Shown here: in pieces, positions 31,801 through 40,702 of the stretch
Position numbering within the stretch: the stretch's first letter is position 1
How the letters are laid out: each line of letters opens with the position of its first letter
Assembly (NCBI GenBank): GCA_046328125.1
Contig: JAXLXF010000020.1
Location: forward strand, 1 to 64,000
Length of the DNA stretch: 64,000 bases
Source: JADZEM01 sp046328125
Lineage (GTDB): Bacteria > Chloroflexota > UBA6077 > JACCZL01
Direction of reading: 5' to 3'
Notes under the pieces: generated by a model
What the model was told of the DNA's origin: nothing
The model's input: only the letters and a program-made list of their open reading frames with translations
Database searches by the model: none
Program-made: the position numbers and the translations under genes

Positions 31801-34800
31801 ATGGGAGACCCCGATTCGATAGCAGACCACCGGCGCCAGCGGGGATGGCTGACTGGCTGGCACGCTGGTTTGCGCGTGACGTTGGTGGTGGGACTGCTGA
31901 CCCTCGTGGCCATGGCGGTGCCGCCGGCTCGCCCTGTGGGCGCGGCGACGCTGTTCGTCGTCAACGACGCCGGGGACGGAAGCGACTTCGCAGTGAACGG
32001 CGTCTGCGAGACCGCTACCGGCAACGGCATCTGCACACTCCGAGCCGCGCTCCAGGAAGCCGCGGGCCTCTCCGGCTCCGTGCTCATCGAGTTTCACATA
32101 ACGAGCGGCGCGCCTGGCAGCCTCCGTGAGATCACGGTGCTCGGCGACCTCCCGGGGATCGACGCGAACGTGACGCTTGACGGCTGGAGCCAGGGCGTGT
32201 TCGACGGGACCGCGAACTACGCGGGGCCGCCACTGATACAGGTCAAGAAAGGTGGTGGCGCGACATTCGGGCTCACGATCACCGCCGGAAGCACGATCAT
32301 CAAGGGGCTCTCCATCACAGGCTTCGACGCCTTCGGCATCTACATCGCCGCGACGTCCGGGCCGCACACGATCGTGGGCTGCTACATCGGCGTCGTGCCG
32401 AACCTGGGCGTCCCTGATGGCACCAGTCCGTCTGGGAACGGCATCGGCATCTTCATCGACGGTACGCCAGACGTGACGATCGGCGGCACAGGCACCGGCG
32501 AGGGGAACGTGATCGCCGCCAACAACGGTGGTGCTCCTGGCTTCGGCCTGGGCATCTTCGCGGACACCACCGCCGACCTGAAACTCCAGGCGAACGTGAT
32601 CGGCACGGATCGCCGCAACACGACCGGTCTCGGCAACGTGGGTGGTGGTGTGCTGCTCAGGTCGACAGACAGCGCGGTCGTCGGGACTGGCACGGCCGCT
32701 GGACGCAACATCATCAGCGGTAATGGCACCAGCTTCGGGCTTCGCCTGGAGTCCAACGCCGACAGCTCCGTGATTCATGGGAACTACATCGGGGTTGGCT
32801 CGGACGGATCGACCAGGCTCGCGAACCTGAACGGCATCGAAGTCGAGAGCTCGTCCGACATCCAGATCGGCGGCGTCGGGCTGGCCGAGGGCAACGTCAT
32901 CTCCGGCAACATCACCAGCCAGGTCTCGTTGACTGGCCTCTGCGCCTGCGTCGATTTCACGCGCCTGCGGGGCAACATCATCGGCCTGAACGCGGCTGGT
33001 ACCGCCATCGTGACGAATACGGCGTACGGCGTGTTGATCACCGACGCCCAGGGCATCGTCGTCGGGGGGAACAAGACCGCCGAAGGGAACATCATCTCGG
33101 GGAATCAGAAGGACGGCATCGCGCTCATCGGCGACGGCACCCAGGACGTCCTGATCTACGGGAATCGGATCGGTACGAACGTGACCGGTACCGCCGCCCT
33201 GGGGAACGGGCGTGACGGGATCAGCGTGTCCCAGATAGACCCCGCTCATGACGGGCCGGCCTCGACCGGGATCGGGACGGAGGATGCCGGCTCCGGCAAC
33301 CTGATCTCCGGCAACGGTCGCCACGGCATCAACATGCTCGGCGCCGTCGGCGACACCACGGTCTACTACAACTCGATCGGCACGGACAAGACCGGCCTTA
33401 ACCCGATTCCAAACCAGGGCGACGGGATCCTGCTGGAAAACTCGAACGGCGTGTTCATCCAGCAGAACACCATCGCGTTCAACGGCGTGTCGGGCATCGT
33501 GAACAACGTCGGCGCGTTCTACTCGCCGATCGGCAACGGGATCATCGCCAACTCGATCTTTGGCAACACGCGCCTCGGCATCGACGTCTCGCTGCTGGTG
33601 AATGTGGACGGCAGCGGCGACGGCGTTTCGCCCGCGAACACCGTCGGCATTCTCAACGCGCCGGTCGTCACGGCGGCTACGACGTCCGGCGCGGGCACGT
33701 CGATTGGCGGGACGTTGAGCGCGGGCAACGGCCTGAAATATCGCATCGAGTTGTACGCGAGCCCGTCGTGTGACACCCCGGGCGGCAGTGGCGAGGGACG
33801 CTCCTACATCGGGACGACCGAGCTCAGCACGAACGGCAGCGGGCAGGGGAGTTTCGTGGCGAACGTCGGGCCGATCGCGCCGGGCCAGGTGATCACGGCG
33901 ACCGCCAGCCTCGAGACGTTCGCCGCGGCGGCGTCGCTCTCCGACCTGATCGTCGACACGTCGGAGTTCTCGGTCTGCAAGAGTGTGACCTCGGCGGCGA
34001 TCCTGGTGACGCCGACCTCCGGCCTGACGACGACCGAGGCTGGCGGCACCGCCACGTTCACGGTCGCCCTTGCGACGGAGCCGACGGCGCAAGTCACGAT
34101 CGGCCTGAGCAGCAACAAGCCGGGTGAGGCGACCGTCTCCCCGCCGACGCTGACCTTCCAGCCGGGCAGCGGCACCACGCCGCAAACGGTCACCGTGACC
34201 GGCGTCCCGGACGCGGTGGCGGACGGGAATCAGGTGTTCACCATCGTCACGGCGCCGGCTAGCTCCACGGACCCGGCCTACAACAACCTGGACGCGCCGG
34301 ACGTCCAGGGCGTCAACCAGGACTCGACGGCGCTGCCGTCGCTGACCATCGATGCCGCCCAGGTCACCGAAGGCACCGGCACCAACCCGGCGATGACGTT
34401 CAATGTCCACCTGGCGCCGGCCAGCACGCAGACCGTGACCGTCAACTGGATCGTGGAGAGCGGGACGGCGTCCGTGAACACCGACATCGTGGGCACGGAC
34501 ATCTCCGGTGGCGTCACGTTCGCGCCCGGCGAGACGCTGAAGACGATCTCGATTCACGTGATCGGCGACAACGTGGTCGAAGGGAACGAGACGTTTACGG
34601 TGCGTCTCCAGAACGCCCAGAACGCGGCGCTCGGCACGGCGACCGCGACCGGCACGATCTTGGACGACGACTCGCCGACCGGCGCCTGCTCGCCGCGCCC
34701 GAAGATCACGATGACGATCGCGCGGACCGGGACCGACCAGCTGCTGGTGACGGTGAAGGCGGGCCAGGGGAGCCTGCAGTCGATCCAGTTCGGGTCTCAG

Positions 34801-35013
34801 GCCGCGCCGATGCAGAACGCCGTGGTCGAGACGATCTCGCCCAACTCGACGATTACGGGGAATGGCACGTTCACAGTACCCACCGGTGTCACGCAGCAGG
34901 CGTTCATCGTCAGGCGGGTCGTGTCGGGGCAACCGGTCCACGTCCCACTGGTGGTGACGGACGGCTGCGGCGCGTGGCCTACCTTCGTCGGGGCCGGCAA
35001 CGCCGCCTTCTGA
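31801..35013 (+). CDS. Large secreted protein: CSLREA-like head, right-handed beta-helix, Calx-beta domains
   Basis: About 1070 residues. The ATG at 31801 has GGGAG about 9 bases upstream; a GTG two codons earlier is an alternative. Signal/anchor segment at about residues 25-50. FVVNDAGDGSDF followed by CETATGNGICTLRAALQEA is the CSLREA motif region, here CTLRAA. Residues about 140-620 form a right-handed beta-helix with recurring GNxI-G and I-GGxxxGEGNVI-GN turns. After it come two Ig-like domains: one from about residue 735 (TTEAGGTATFTVALATEP), the second a Calx-beta domain from about 855 (NVVEGNETFTVRLQNA, ILDDD). Probably exported or surface-bound; enzymatic activity, if any, is not evident. 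Confidence 0.85.
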   Translation: MGDPDSIADHRRQRGWLTGWHAGLRVTLVVGLLTLVAMAVPPARPVGAATLFVVNDAGDGSDFAVNGVCETATGNGICTLRAALQEAAGLSGSVLIEFHITSGAPGSLREITVLGDLPGIDANVTLDGWSQGVFDGTANYAGPPLIQVKKGGGATFGLTITAGSTIIKGLSITGFDAFGIYIAATSGPHTIVGCYIGVVPNLGVPDGTSPSGNGIGIFIDGTPDVTIGGTGTGEGNVIAANNGGAPGFGLGIFADTTADLKLQANVIGTDRRNTTGLGNVGGGVLLRSTDSAVVGTGTAAGRNIISGNGTSFGLRLESNADSSVIHGNYIGVGSDGSTRLANLNGIEVESSSDIQIGGVGLAEGNVISGNITSQVSLTGLCACVDFTRLRGNIIGLNAAGTAIVTNTAYGVLITDAQGIVVGGNKTAEGNIISGNQKDGIALIGDGTQDVLIYGNRIGTNVTGTAALGNGRDGISVSQIDPAHDGPASTGIGTEDAGSGNLISGNGRHGINMLGAVGDTTVYYNSIGTDKTGLNPIPNQGDGILLENSNGVFIQQNTIAFNGVSGIVNNVGAFYSPIGNGIIANSIFGNTRLGIDVSLLVNVDGSGDGVSPANTVGILNAPVVTAATTSGAGTSIGGTLSAGNGLKYRIELYASPSCDTPGGSGEGRSYIGTTELSTNGSGQGSFVANVGPIAPGQVITATASLETFAAAASLSDLIVDTSEFSVCKSVTSAAILVTPTSGLTTTEAGGTATFTVALATEPTAQVTIGLSSNKPGEATVSPPTLTFQPGSGTTPQTVTVTGVPDAVADGNQVFTIVTAPASSTDPAYNNLDAPDVQGVNQDSTALPSLTIDAAQVTEGTGTNPAMTFNVHLAPASTQTVTVNWIVESGTASVNTDIVGTDISGGVTFAPGETLKTISIHVIGDNVVEGNETFTVRLQNAQNAALGTATATGTILDDDSPTGACSPRPKITMTIARTGTDQLLVTVKAGQGSLQSIQFGSQAAPMQNAVVETISPNSTITGNGTFTVPTGVTQQAFIVRRVVSGQPVHVPLVVTDGCGAWPTFVGAGNAAF

Positions 35014-35173
35014 GCTGCCCGCGCACCTGCACCGAGCTCTCATGGATCCGGCCGCCGCGCGGCGGCCGGATCTGTCAGTTTGCGAACCGGATCGGCTGGA
35101 ACTGGGGCCGGCTTATTGACGTCTCTTCGATAGCGTGGTATGCCACGTGGAGGGATAGCGGAGGCGTTCGACG

Positions 35174-35887
35174 ATGGACCCATTGGAGGCCGTGTTCGTC
35201 TTCTGCTTCGTGTTTGGGGTCGCCACGAGCCTGATCTCGCTGGCTCTCGGGGCGTTCCACGGGGGTGACGGCGGGCACGGCGCCGGTCACGGACATGGCG
35301 CAATCGGTGGCGGTCACGGACACGTCGGATTGGGCGGCGGCCACGGGGCGGGACATGGCGGCGAGGGGCACTTCGGGGCCGGGCACGGGGCGTCACACGG
35401 GGGGCACCTCGTTGGAGGCGGCGACCACGGCGACCATGGTGCGCTCCACGAGGGGCATTTCGGCGAGATTTCGCCGTTCAACCTGCAAACCATTACGGCG
35501 TTCATGGCGTTCTTCGGCGGCACCGGCTGGGTGGCCTACACCTCGGGTGGGGTCGCGCCGGCGCTGGCGCTGATCGCCGCGACGCTCGCCGGCTTCGTCG
35601 GTGGCGGCGCCGTGTTCATGTTTCTGGTGAAGGTGCTGGTTGCGGGCCAGCAGTTCATGGATCCCGCGGACACACAGATGGAGGGGACGGTTGGGCGCGT
35701 GACCATGGCGATCCACGAGGGCGCCATCGGCGAGATCGTCTTTACGCATGGCGGCACACGTCGCAGCGAGGGAGCGCGCAGTGTCGATGGGGCGGCGATC
35801 GCGAAGGGCACCGAGGTCGTGATCGTTCGGTATGAGGGCGGGCTCGCGTACGTCGAGCCCTGGTCCACGTTCGCCGGCGAGGCGTAA
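35174..35887 (+). CDS. NfeD-like membrane protein with a His/Gly-rich loop
   Basis: 237 residues. One hydrophobic segment at about 5-27 is followed by a loop of about 70 residues made almost only of Gly, His and Ala (GHGAGHGHG-type units, over 20 His). Two or three further membrane helices follow (TITAFMAFFGGTGWVAY, PALALIAATLAGFVGGGAVFMFLV). The last 75 residues are a small beta barrel (MEGTVGRVTMAI, GTEVVIVRYEGGLAYVEPW), matching the OB-fold C-terminal domain of NfeD proteins. The gene lies 17 bases before a flotillin gene, as in Bacillus yuaF-floT. The His-rich loop could bind metal. Confidence 0.85.
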   Translation: MDPLEAVFVFCFVFGVATSLISLALGAFHGGDGGHGAGHGHGAIGGGHGHVGLGGGHGAGHGGEGHFGAGHGASHGGHLVGGGDHGDHGALHEGHFGEISPFNLQTITAFMAFFGGTGWVAYTSGGVAPALALIAATLAGFVGGGAVFMFLVKVLVAGQQFMDPADTQMEGTVGRVTMAIHEGAIGEIVFTHGGTRRSEGARSVDGAAIAKGTEVVIVRYEGGLAYVEPWSTFAGEA

Positions 35888-35904
35888 GCTCGCGGGGCGA
35901 GACG

Positions 35905-37407
35905 GTGGGGGACATGATGCAAGCGTTACTGAGTCCTGTCGTGGTGATGGCGGTTGGCCTGGCGGTGGTGCTCCTCGTCATCCTACGGGTTCTGGCCGGG
36001 CTGTATCGGAAGGTCGGTCCCAACCAGGCGCTGATCGTGTACGGCATGGGCCACCCGAGGGTGGTCAAGGGCGGTGGCGCGATCGTCTGGCCGATGGTTC
36101 AGCGGGCCGACGAGCTCTCGCTGGAGCTGATGTCGTTCGACGTGGCGCCGCCTCAAGACCTGTACACCCAGCAGGGCGTGGCCGTGAAGGTCGAGGCGGT
36201 GGCGCAGATCAAGTTCAAGTCCGACGTGGAGAGCATCCTGACCGGCGGCGAACAGTTCCTGCGCAAGACGCCCGAGGAGCGGCAGGATCTGATTCGTCTG
36301 TCTCAGGAAGGTCACCTGCGCGGGATCGTCGGCCAGCTCACGGTCGAGCAGATCGTGAAGCAGCCCGAGATGGTCGCGGACCGGATGCGCGAGACGGTCG
36401 CCGCCGACATGGACAAGATGGGCCTCGAAGTCGTCTCGTTCACGATCAAGGACGTGAAGGACGAGAACGACTACATCGCGAACATGGGTCGGCCGGACAT
36501 CGCGCGGGTGAAGCGCGACGCCGACATCGCGGCCGCTGAAGCATCTCGCGACACGTCGATCCGGCAGGCCGAGACGATGCGTGAGGCGGCCATCGCGCGG
36601 GCAGCCGCGGACCAGGAGCGGGTCATCGCGGAGATGGCCTCGCAGACCCGGCAGGCCGAGGCCGAGCGCGACCTCTCCCTGAAGCGGGCCGAGTTCGAGC
36701 GCTCGGTGAAGACGTCGCAGGCCCAGGCTGACAAGGCGTACGAGATCCAGGCGAACGTGATGCAGCAGCAGATCGTCGCCGAAGAGGTGCGCGTCGAGCG
36801 GGTCAAGCGCGAGGAGCAGATCAAGGTCCAGGAGGCGGAGATCCAGCGCCGCGAGCGCGAGCTGGAGGCGACGGTCCTGAAGTCGGCAGAGGCCGACAAG
36901 CGGCGCATCGAGATCCAGGCTGAGGCCGAACGGCAGCGGCGGGTGCTCGAGGCGCAGGGTCTCGCGGAGGCGACCCGTGCCGAGGGCGCGGCGCGCGCCG
37001 ACGTGACCCGCCTCGAAGGCCAGGCCGAGGCGGACATCATCAAGGCGAAGGGCCAGGCCGAAGCGCAGGCGATGGAGGTCCGGGCGGACGCCTTCAAGCA
37101 GTACAACCAGGCGGCGGTGCTCGACAAGATGCTCGGCGCGATGCCGGAGCTGGCGCGGGCGTTCGCCGAGCCGCTCTCGAAGGTGGACAAGATCACCATC
37201 GTCTCGCAGGGCGGGGGCAACGGCGGCGGTCTCGGCGCGAGCCAGATCACCGAGGACATGGTCCGGATGATCTCGCAGGCGCCGGCCCTGTTCGAGTCGC
37301 TGACCGGCCAGAAGATGTCCGACCTGATGGCGCGGGTGCCGGCGCTGGCGGATCTGGTGCCGCCGCCTGACAACGCCAACGGGACGTCGAACGGCGCCTC
37401 GCGGTAA
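35905..37407 (+). CDS. floT: Flotillin (SPFH/band 7 family scaffold protein)
   Basis: 500 residues from a GTG; an ATG at 35914 is also possible. N-terminal membrane hairpin (about 8-35), then the SPFH domain (KVGPNQALIVYGMG, VAVKVEAVAQIKFKSD, EGHLRGIVGQLTVEQI), then from about residue 200 to 410 a long coiled coil rich in Ala, Glu, Gln and Arg (RQAEAERDLSLKRAEFE, AEADIIKAKGQAEAQAMEVRADA). The C-terminal region (ITEDMVRMISQAPALFESLTG) matches bacterial FloT/YuaG. Flotillins form membrane microdomains with NfeD partners; the gene before it is such a partner. Confidence 0.93.
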   Translation: MGDMMQALLSPVVVMAVGLAVVLLVILRVLAGLYRKVGPNQALIVYGMGHPRVVKGGGAIVWPMVQRADELSLELMSFDVAPPQDLYTQQGVAVKVEAVAQIKFKSDVESILTGGEQFLRKTPEERQDLIRLSQEGHLRGIVGQLTVEQIVKQPEMVADRMRETVAADMDKMGLEVVSFTIKDVKDENDYIANMGRPDIARVKRDADIAAAEASRDTSIRQAETMREAAIARAAADQERVIAEMASQTRQAEAERDLSLKRAEFERSVKTSQAQADKAYEIQANVMQQQIVAEEVRVERVKREEQIKVQEAEIQRRERELEATVLKSAEADKRRIEIQAEAERQRRVLEAQGLAEATRAEGAARADVTRLEGQAEADIIKAKGQAEAQAMEVRADAFKQYNQAAVLDKMLGAMPELARAFAEPLSKVDKITIVSQGGGNGGGLGASQITEDMVRMISQAPALFESLTGQKMSDLMARVPALADLVPPPDNANGTSNGASR

Positions 37408-37609
37408 CGTGACGGGCAGGTCGGGTGGCCGAATGTGGCCGCCCGACCCACGGTCTGTCGCTGGAGGCCGGTCGTCTGGGATGGTTCTGTGATCCCAGCG
37501 TCCGGCCGATTTCTTGCGCTCCCCTGGACGCGGGGGCGATAAGTGACGCACGCGTATCATCTGGCCCGCCTGTTGGGCTGACCTCATTCTTCGACGTGGA
37601 GGATCTCCT

Positions 37610-38296
37610 GTGGGCTTGCTCGACCGAGTGTCTCTGTTGGTGAGATCCAACATCAACGACCTTCTGGATCGTGCCGAGGATCCCGAGAAGGCGATTAAGA
37701 CGCTGCTCGCGGACATGAACAACCAGATGATCCAGGTCAAGACGCAGGTGGCGGCGGCCATCGCCGACGAGAAGCGTCTTCAGGCCCGGTATCAGGAGGC
37801 GCAGCACACCGCCGACGACTGGCAGCGGAAGGCGGAGCTGGCGCTGGACAAGGGCGACGAGGATCTGGCGAAGCAGGCGCTCCAGCGCCAGATGTCGTAC
37901 GCCACGACTGCGACCGGCTTGCAGGAGCAGTGGCAGGCTCAGAGCGTCCAGGTGCAGACGCTCAAGGACGGCCTGCGCCAGCTCCAGTCCAAGATCGACG
38001 AGGCGGACGCCAAGAAGGAGCTGCTGATCGCGCGGAGCCGCTCGGCGAAGGCGCAGGAGCAGATGCACAAGACGCTGGGCAGCATCCGTGGCGTGGGTGC
38101 GCTGGGCGACTTCGACCGGCTGGAGCGGAAGGTCGAGGAGCAGGAGGCGCGCGCCCAGGCGTACACCGACCTGAGCACGGACAGCCTGGACCAGAAGTTC
38201 GCGGCGCTGGAGTCCGAGAGCGAGGTCGACCGGAAGCTGCGCGAGCTGAAGGAGCGCCGCCAGCAGGCGCAGCTGCCGCCGGGCGGCGGGGCCTGA
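37610..38296 (+). CDS. pspA: PspA/IM30 (Vipp1) family membrane-stress protein
   Basis: 228 residues from a GTG behind GGAGGATCTCCT. It opens GLLDRVSLLVRSNINDLLDRAEDPEKAIKTLL, the amphipathic helix and first helix of PspA/IM30. The remainder is a continuous helical coiled coil (QARYQEAQHTADDWQRKAELAL, FDRLERKVEEQEARAQA) ending in a short Gln/Pro-rich tail. ESCRT-III-like PspA proteins bind stressed membranes and preserve the proton gradient. It follows the NfeD-flotillin pair after about 200 bases, consistent with a shared envelope-stress function. Confidence 0.93.
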   Translation: MGLLDRVSLLVRSNINDLLDRAEDPEKAIKTLLADMNNQMIQVKTQVAAAIADEKRLQARYQEAQHTADDWQRKAELALDKGDEDLAKQALQRQMSYATTATGLQEQWQAQSVQVQTLKDGLRQLQSKIDEADAKKELLIARSRSAKAQEQMHKTLGSIRGVGALGDFDRLERKVEEQEARAQAYTDLSTDSLDQKFAALESESEVDRKLRELKERRQQAQLPPGGGA

Positions 38297-38300
38297 GGGC

Positions 38301-38335
<35 letters not shown>

Positions 38336-38439
38336 GGCCGGGTTCTCCCGGCCCCCGATTCCTCTTCGCGTGCCAGTGGTGTCCGTGGGTTGAAGCGCCC
38401 GATGGGCGTCGTCGTCGTTACGGCCACCATGACCGTCGT

Positions 38440-38547
38440 GGCGTGCCAGCGGTGTCCGTGGGTTGAAACCCACGTCTACAGTCATGGCGTCGCTCTGCGA
38501 CGCCCATCCCCGTCGCGTAGCGACGGTCCAATGGTAGACGTGGACTC
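38440..38547. repeat. Dispersed multi-palindrome repeat, family A, copy 4 (degenerate)
   Basis: Contains GTCCGTGGGTTGAAACCCACG, GGCGTCGCTCTGCGACGCC, CGTCGCGTAGCGACG and the single arm TAGACGTGGACT. A partial duplicate of its start (GCGTGCCAGTGGTGTCCGTGG) lies at about 38369-38396, showing local duplication. Confidence 0.7.
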
Positions 38548-38564
38548 TCTCGTCTGGATCTGCA

Positions 38565-39764
38565 CTAGGCGCGGAGCCGGGCGTGGCGGGGGAGCGGCGC
38601 GCCCAGGAGCGGCTCGGCGTAGCGGCGGAAGGCGGCAGTGGCGCCGCCACGCGGCTCCGGGACCATCTCGGAGGGCAGCAGGCGCTGCTGGTTGGCGATC
38701 TCCACCAGCGGCGCCGTCCCGAGCGCGGTCTCGTACGGTGCGTCCGAGAGGCGCGTGACGACCGCCATCTTGTCCGATTCGCCGGCCAGCGCGAGTCTGA
38801 CCGCCTCCTCACCCACGGCCAGCGCCTCGGCGGCGTCGGTCTCGGAGCGGCAGGCGATGGACATGCGCTGAAGGGTCCCGTACTTCTCGAAGCGGGCGCG
38901 TAGGTGGAGCTGGTCGCGGATCAGGTCTACCAGCGACTCGGCCGGGCTGTCGTAGTAGGCGTGCCCGAACGAGTCCGTGAAGCGTGGCTGCCCGCCGGAG
39001 CCGAGCACCTGGCCGTTCGGCTCGGGCTGGTTCTCCGAGAGCACGATCACCGCGTGTCCGTACGCGCGGTAGGTCGCCTCGACGTCCACGAGGATCGAGT
39101 CGCGGCTGACCGGGCGCTCCGGGACGTAGACGAGGTGCGGACCCTCGTCGGGTTGGCGTCGGCCGAGCGACGCGGCGGCGGCGAGCCAGCCGGCGTGGCG
39201 CCCCGCCACTTCGAGGATCTTGACCGGGTCGCTGCGCCGCATCGACTCGGTGTCGCGGGACGCCTCCATCGCGGCGAGCGCCAGGAAGCGAGCGGCGCTG
39301 CCGTAGCCGGGGCTGTGGTCCATCCCGACGAGGTCGTTGTCCACGGTCTTGGGGACGCCGATGCAGGCGAGGTCGTAGCCGGTGGCGCGGGCGGCCTGGG
39401 CGAGACGGTGGGTGGTGTCCGCCGAGTCGTTGCCGCCGATGTACAGGAAGGAGCGAGCGTCGAGCTTCTTCAGGGCGGCCAACGCTCGATCCAGGTCGTC
39501 GTCGGCGAGGCGGTAGCGGCAGGAGCCCAGGATGCTGGCCGGGGTGTCGAGGAGCGCGTCGAGAAAGCCGGGCTCCTGGCGTCCGAGATCGACGTAATCG
39601 TCGGCGAACAAGCCCTCGATGCCGTGCCGCAGCCCGACGATGCGTGTGACGCGGTCGCCGGCGGCCTGGGCGGCGCGGATGACGCCGGCGAGCGAGCGGT
39701 TGATGACGGCGGTCGGGCCGCCGGACTGTCCGACGACGAGCGCTCCAGCTGGATGTGCGGTCAG
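38565..39764 (-). CDS. Second 6-phosphofructokinase, PPi-type, with probable CTG start
   Basis: About 399 residues if started at the CTG at 39764. That start is chosen because ALVVGQSGGPTAVINRSLAGV, the essential N-terminal phosphate loop, lies between 39764 and the first in-frame ATG (39611), no ATG, GTG or TTG occurs in frame there, and AGGA stands 7 bases before the CTG. Active-site motifs are IGGNDSADT (Asn in place of the second Asp/Gly) and VGVPKTVDNDLVG with the Lys typical of pyrophosphate-type enzymes, then EVAGRHAGWLAA. It is distant from the 16.4-kb PFK, so not a recent duplicate. Confidence 0.85.
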   Translation of the reverse strand: MTAHPAGALVVGQSGGPTAVINRSLAGVIRAAQAAGDRVTRIVGLRHGIEGLFADDYVDLGRQEPGFLDALLDTPASILGSCRYRLADDDLDRALAALKKLDARSFLYIGGNDSADTTHRLAQAARATGYDLACIGVPKTVDNDLVGMDHSPGYGSAARFLALAAMEASRDTESMRRSDPVKILEVAGRHAGWLAAAASLGRRQPDEGPHLVYVPERPVSRDSILVDVEATYRAYGHAVIVLSENQPEPNGQVLGSGGQPRFTDSFGHAYYDSPAESLVDLIRDQLHLRARFEKYGTLQRMSIACRSETDAAEALAVGEEAVRLALAGESDKMAVVTRLSDAPYETALGTAPLVEIANQQRLLPSEMVPEPRGGATAAFRRYAEPLLGAPLPRHARLRA

Positions 39765-39932
39765 CGATCTGTCCTCACGTTTCGTGCGATCTGCGGCGCC
39801 GCCGAGCGTGCTGCGCGTGGCGGGCGCGCAGCACCAAGGATACCCGTGGACGGGACCGGCGCGGTGTCGGCGTCAGGCTTCTGGTGCGAATGAAATCGCG
39901 TTTCTCGGACGACCGCGCACGGGCCGGCGGCG

Positions 39933-40484
39933 CTAGTGAGCGCCGTTGGTGGCCGGCAGCGCCACCTCGCGGAGCGCGCTGCCGACGGCGCGCATGAACG
40001 CGGGCAGGTCTGACGGCTTGCGGGCGGTGATGATGCGGCCGTCCCGGACGACCTCCTCGTCCAGCCAGATGCCGCCGGCGTTGACCATGTCGTCCTTGAT
40101 CGACCTGGCGCTGGTGACGCGTCGGCCTCGGATGATGTTGGCGGAGCAGAGCATCCAGCCGGCGTGGCAGATCGCGGCCACGAATCGGCCCTGCGCGTGG
40201 GCCTGCCGCACGAGGTTGACCATCGCTTGACTGCGGCGCATCAGATCGGGCGCCCAGCCGCCGGGGATGACGATCATGTCGAACTGGCTCGCGTCAACCG
40301 TGTCGGCCTCGGCATCGACTTTGACGGGATAGCCGTGCTTGCTGGCGTAGACGGTGGCCGTGCCGGTCCCGACGACGAAGACGTCGGCGCCGTCTTCGAG
40401 CAGGCGATAGTACGGGTACCAGAGCTCCTGATCCTCGTAGGTGTTCTCGGCCAGGATCGCGACGCGCTTGCCACGCAGGTCCAT
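39933..40484 (-). CDS. DJ-1/PfpI family protein
   Basis: 183 residues from an ATG at 40484 behind GGGAGG. The nucleophile elbow AAICHAGW contains Cys106 with the following His, and the conserved acidic residue is in NTYEDQELWYP (about residue 17). Flavodoxin-like fold with VIPGGWAPDLMRR. PfpI-type members are annotated as intracellular proteases, but many act as glyoxalases or protein deglycases; sequence does not decide. A standalone gene with repeat DNA upstream. Confidence 0.9.
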   Translation of the reverse strand: MDLRGKRVAILAENTYEDQELWYPYYRLLEDGADVFVVGTGTATVYASKHGYPVKVDAEADTVDASQFDMIVIPGGWAPDLMRRSQAMVNLVRQAHAQGRFVAAICHAGWMLCSANIIRGRRVTSARSIKDDMVNAGGIWLDEEVVRDGRIITARKPSDLPAFMRAVGSALREVALPATNGAH

Positions 40485-40614
40485 TCCGATCCTCCCGGCC
40501 TGACGCAACGTCAGGCGCGTCTGCCAGCAGGCCACGCGGCGGTCTGGCGGCCGGCGGCCTCACGCATTCCCGGGCGCAGTATAGAAGGCTGCCCGGGCCG
40601 GGCCAACAATTCCC

Positions 40615-40670
40615 GAGGAGACAGGAGTCAGGAGTCAGGAGACAGGAGTCAGGAGCCAGGAGTCAGGAGG
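40615..40670. repeat. Tandem heptad repeat GACAGGA/GTCAGGA
   Basis: Eight imperfect direct heptads alternating GACAGGA, GTCAGGA and GCCAGGA. It lies just past the abrupt C-terminal end of the truncated lipoprotein gene. Confidence 0.85.
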
Positions 40671-40702
40671 GGTGCCGCACCGATCGACGTGCGCGACCGC
40701 CG

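Noticed and set aside
31456..35043. A 1195-codon leftward open frame antisense to the beta-helix gene
   Set aside because: Arg-, Asp- and Val-rich text with no domain motif; it is opposite a gene with signal peptide, beta-helix and Calx-beta repeats.
35983..37761. A 592-codon leftward open frame antisense to the flotillin gene
   Set aside because: Leu-, Arg- and His-rich shadow of the flotillin coiled coil; no start signal or motif.
40615..40670. Regular heptad repeats as a possible CRISPR array
   Set aside because: Units are 7 bases with no spacers and no cas genes nearby.
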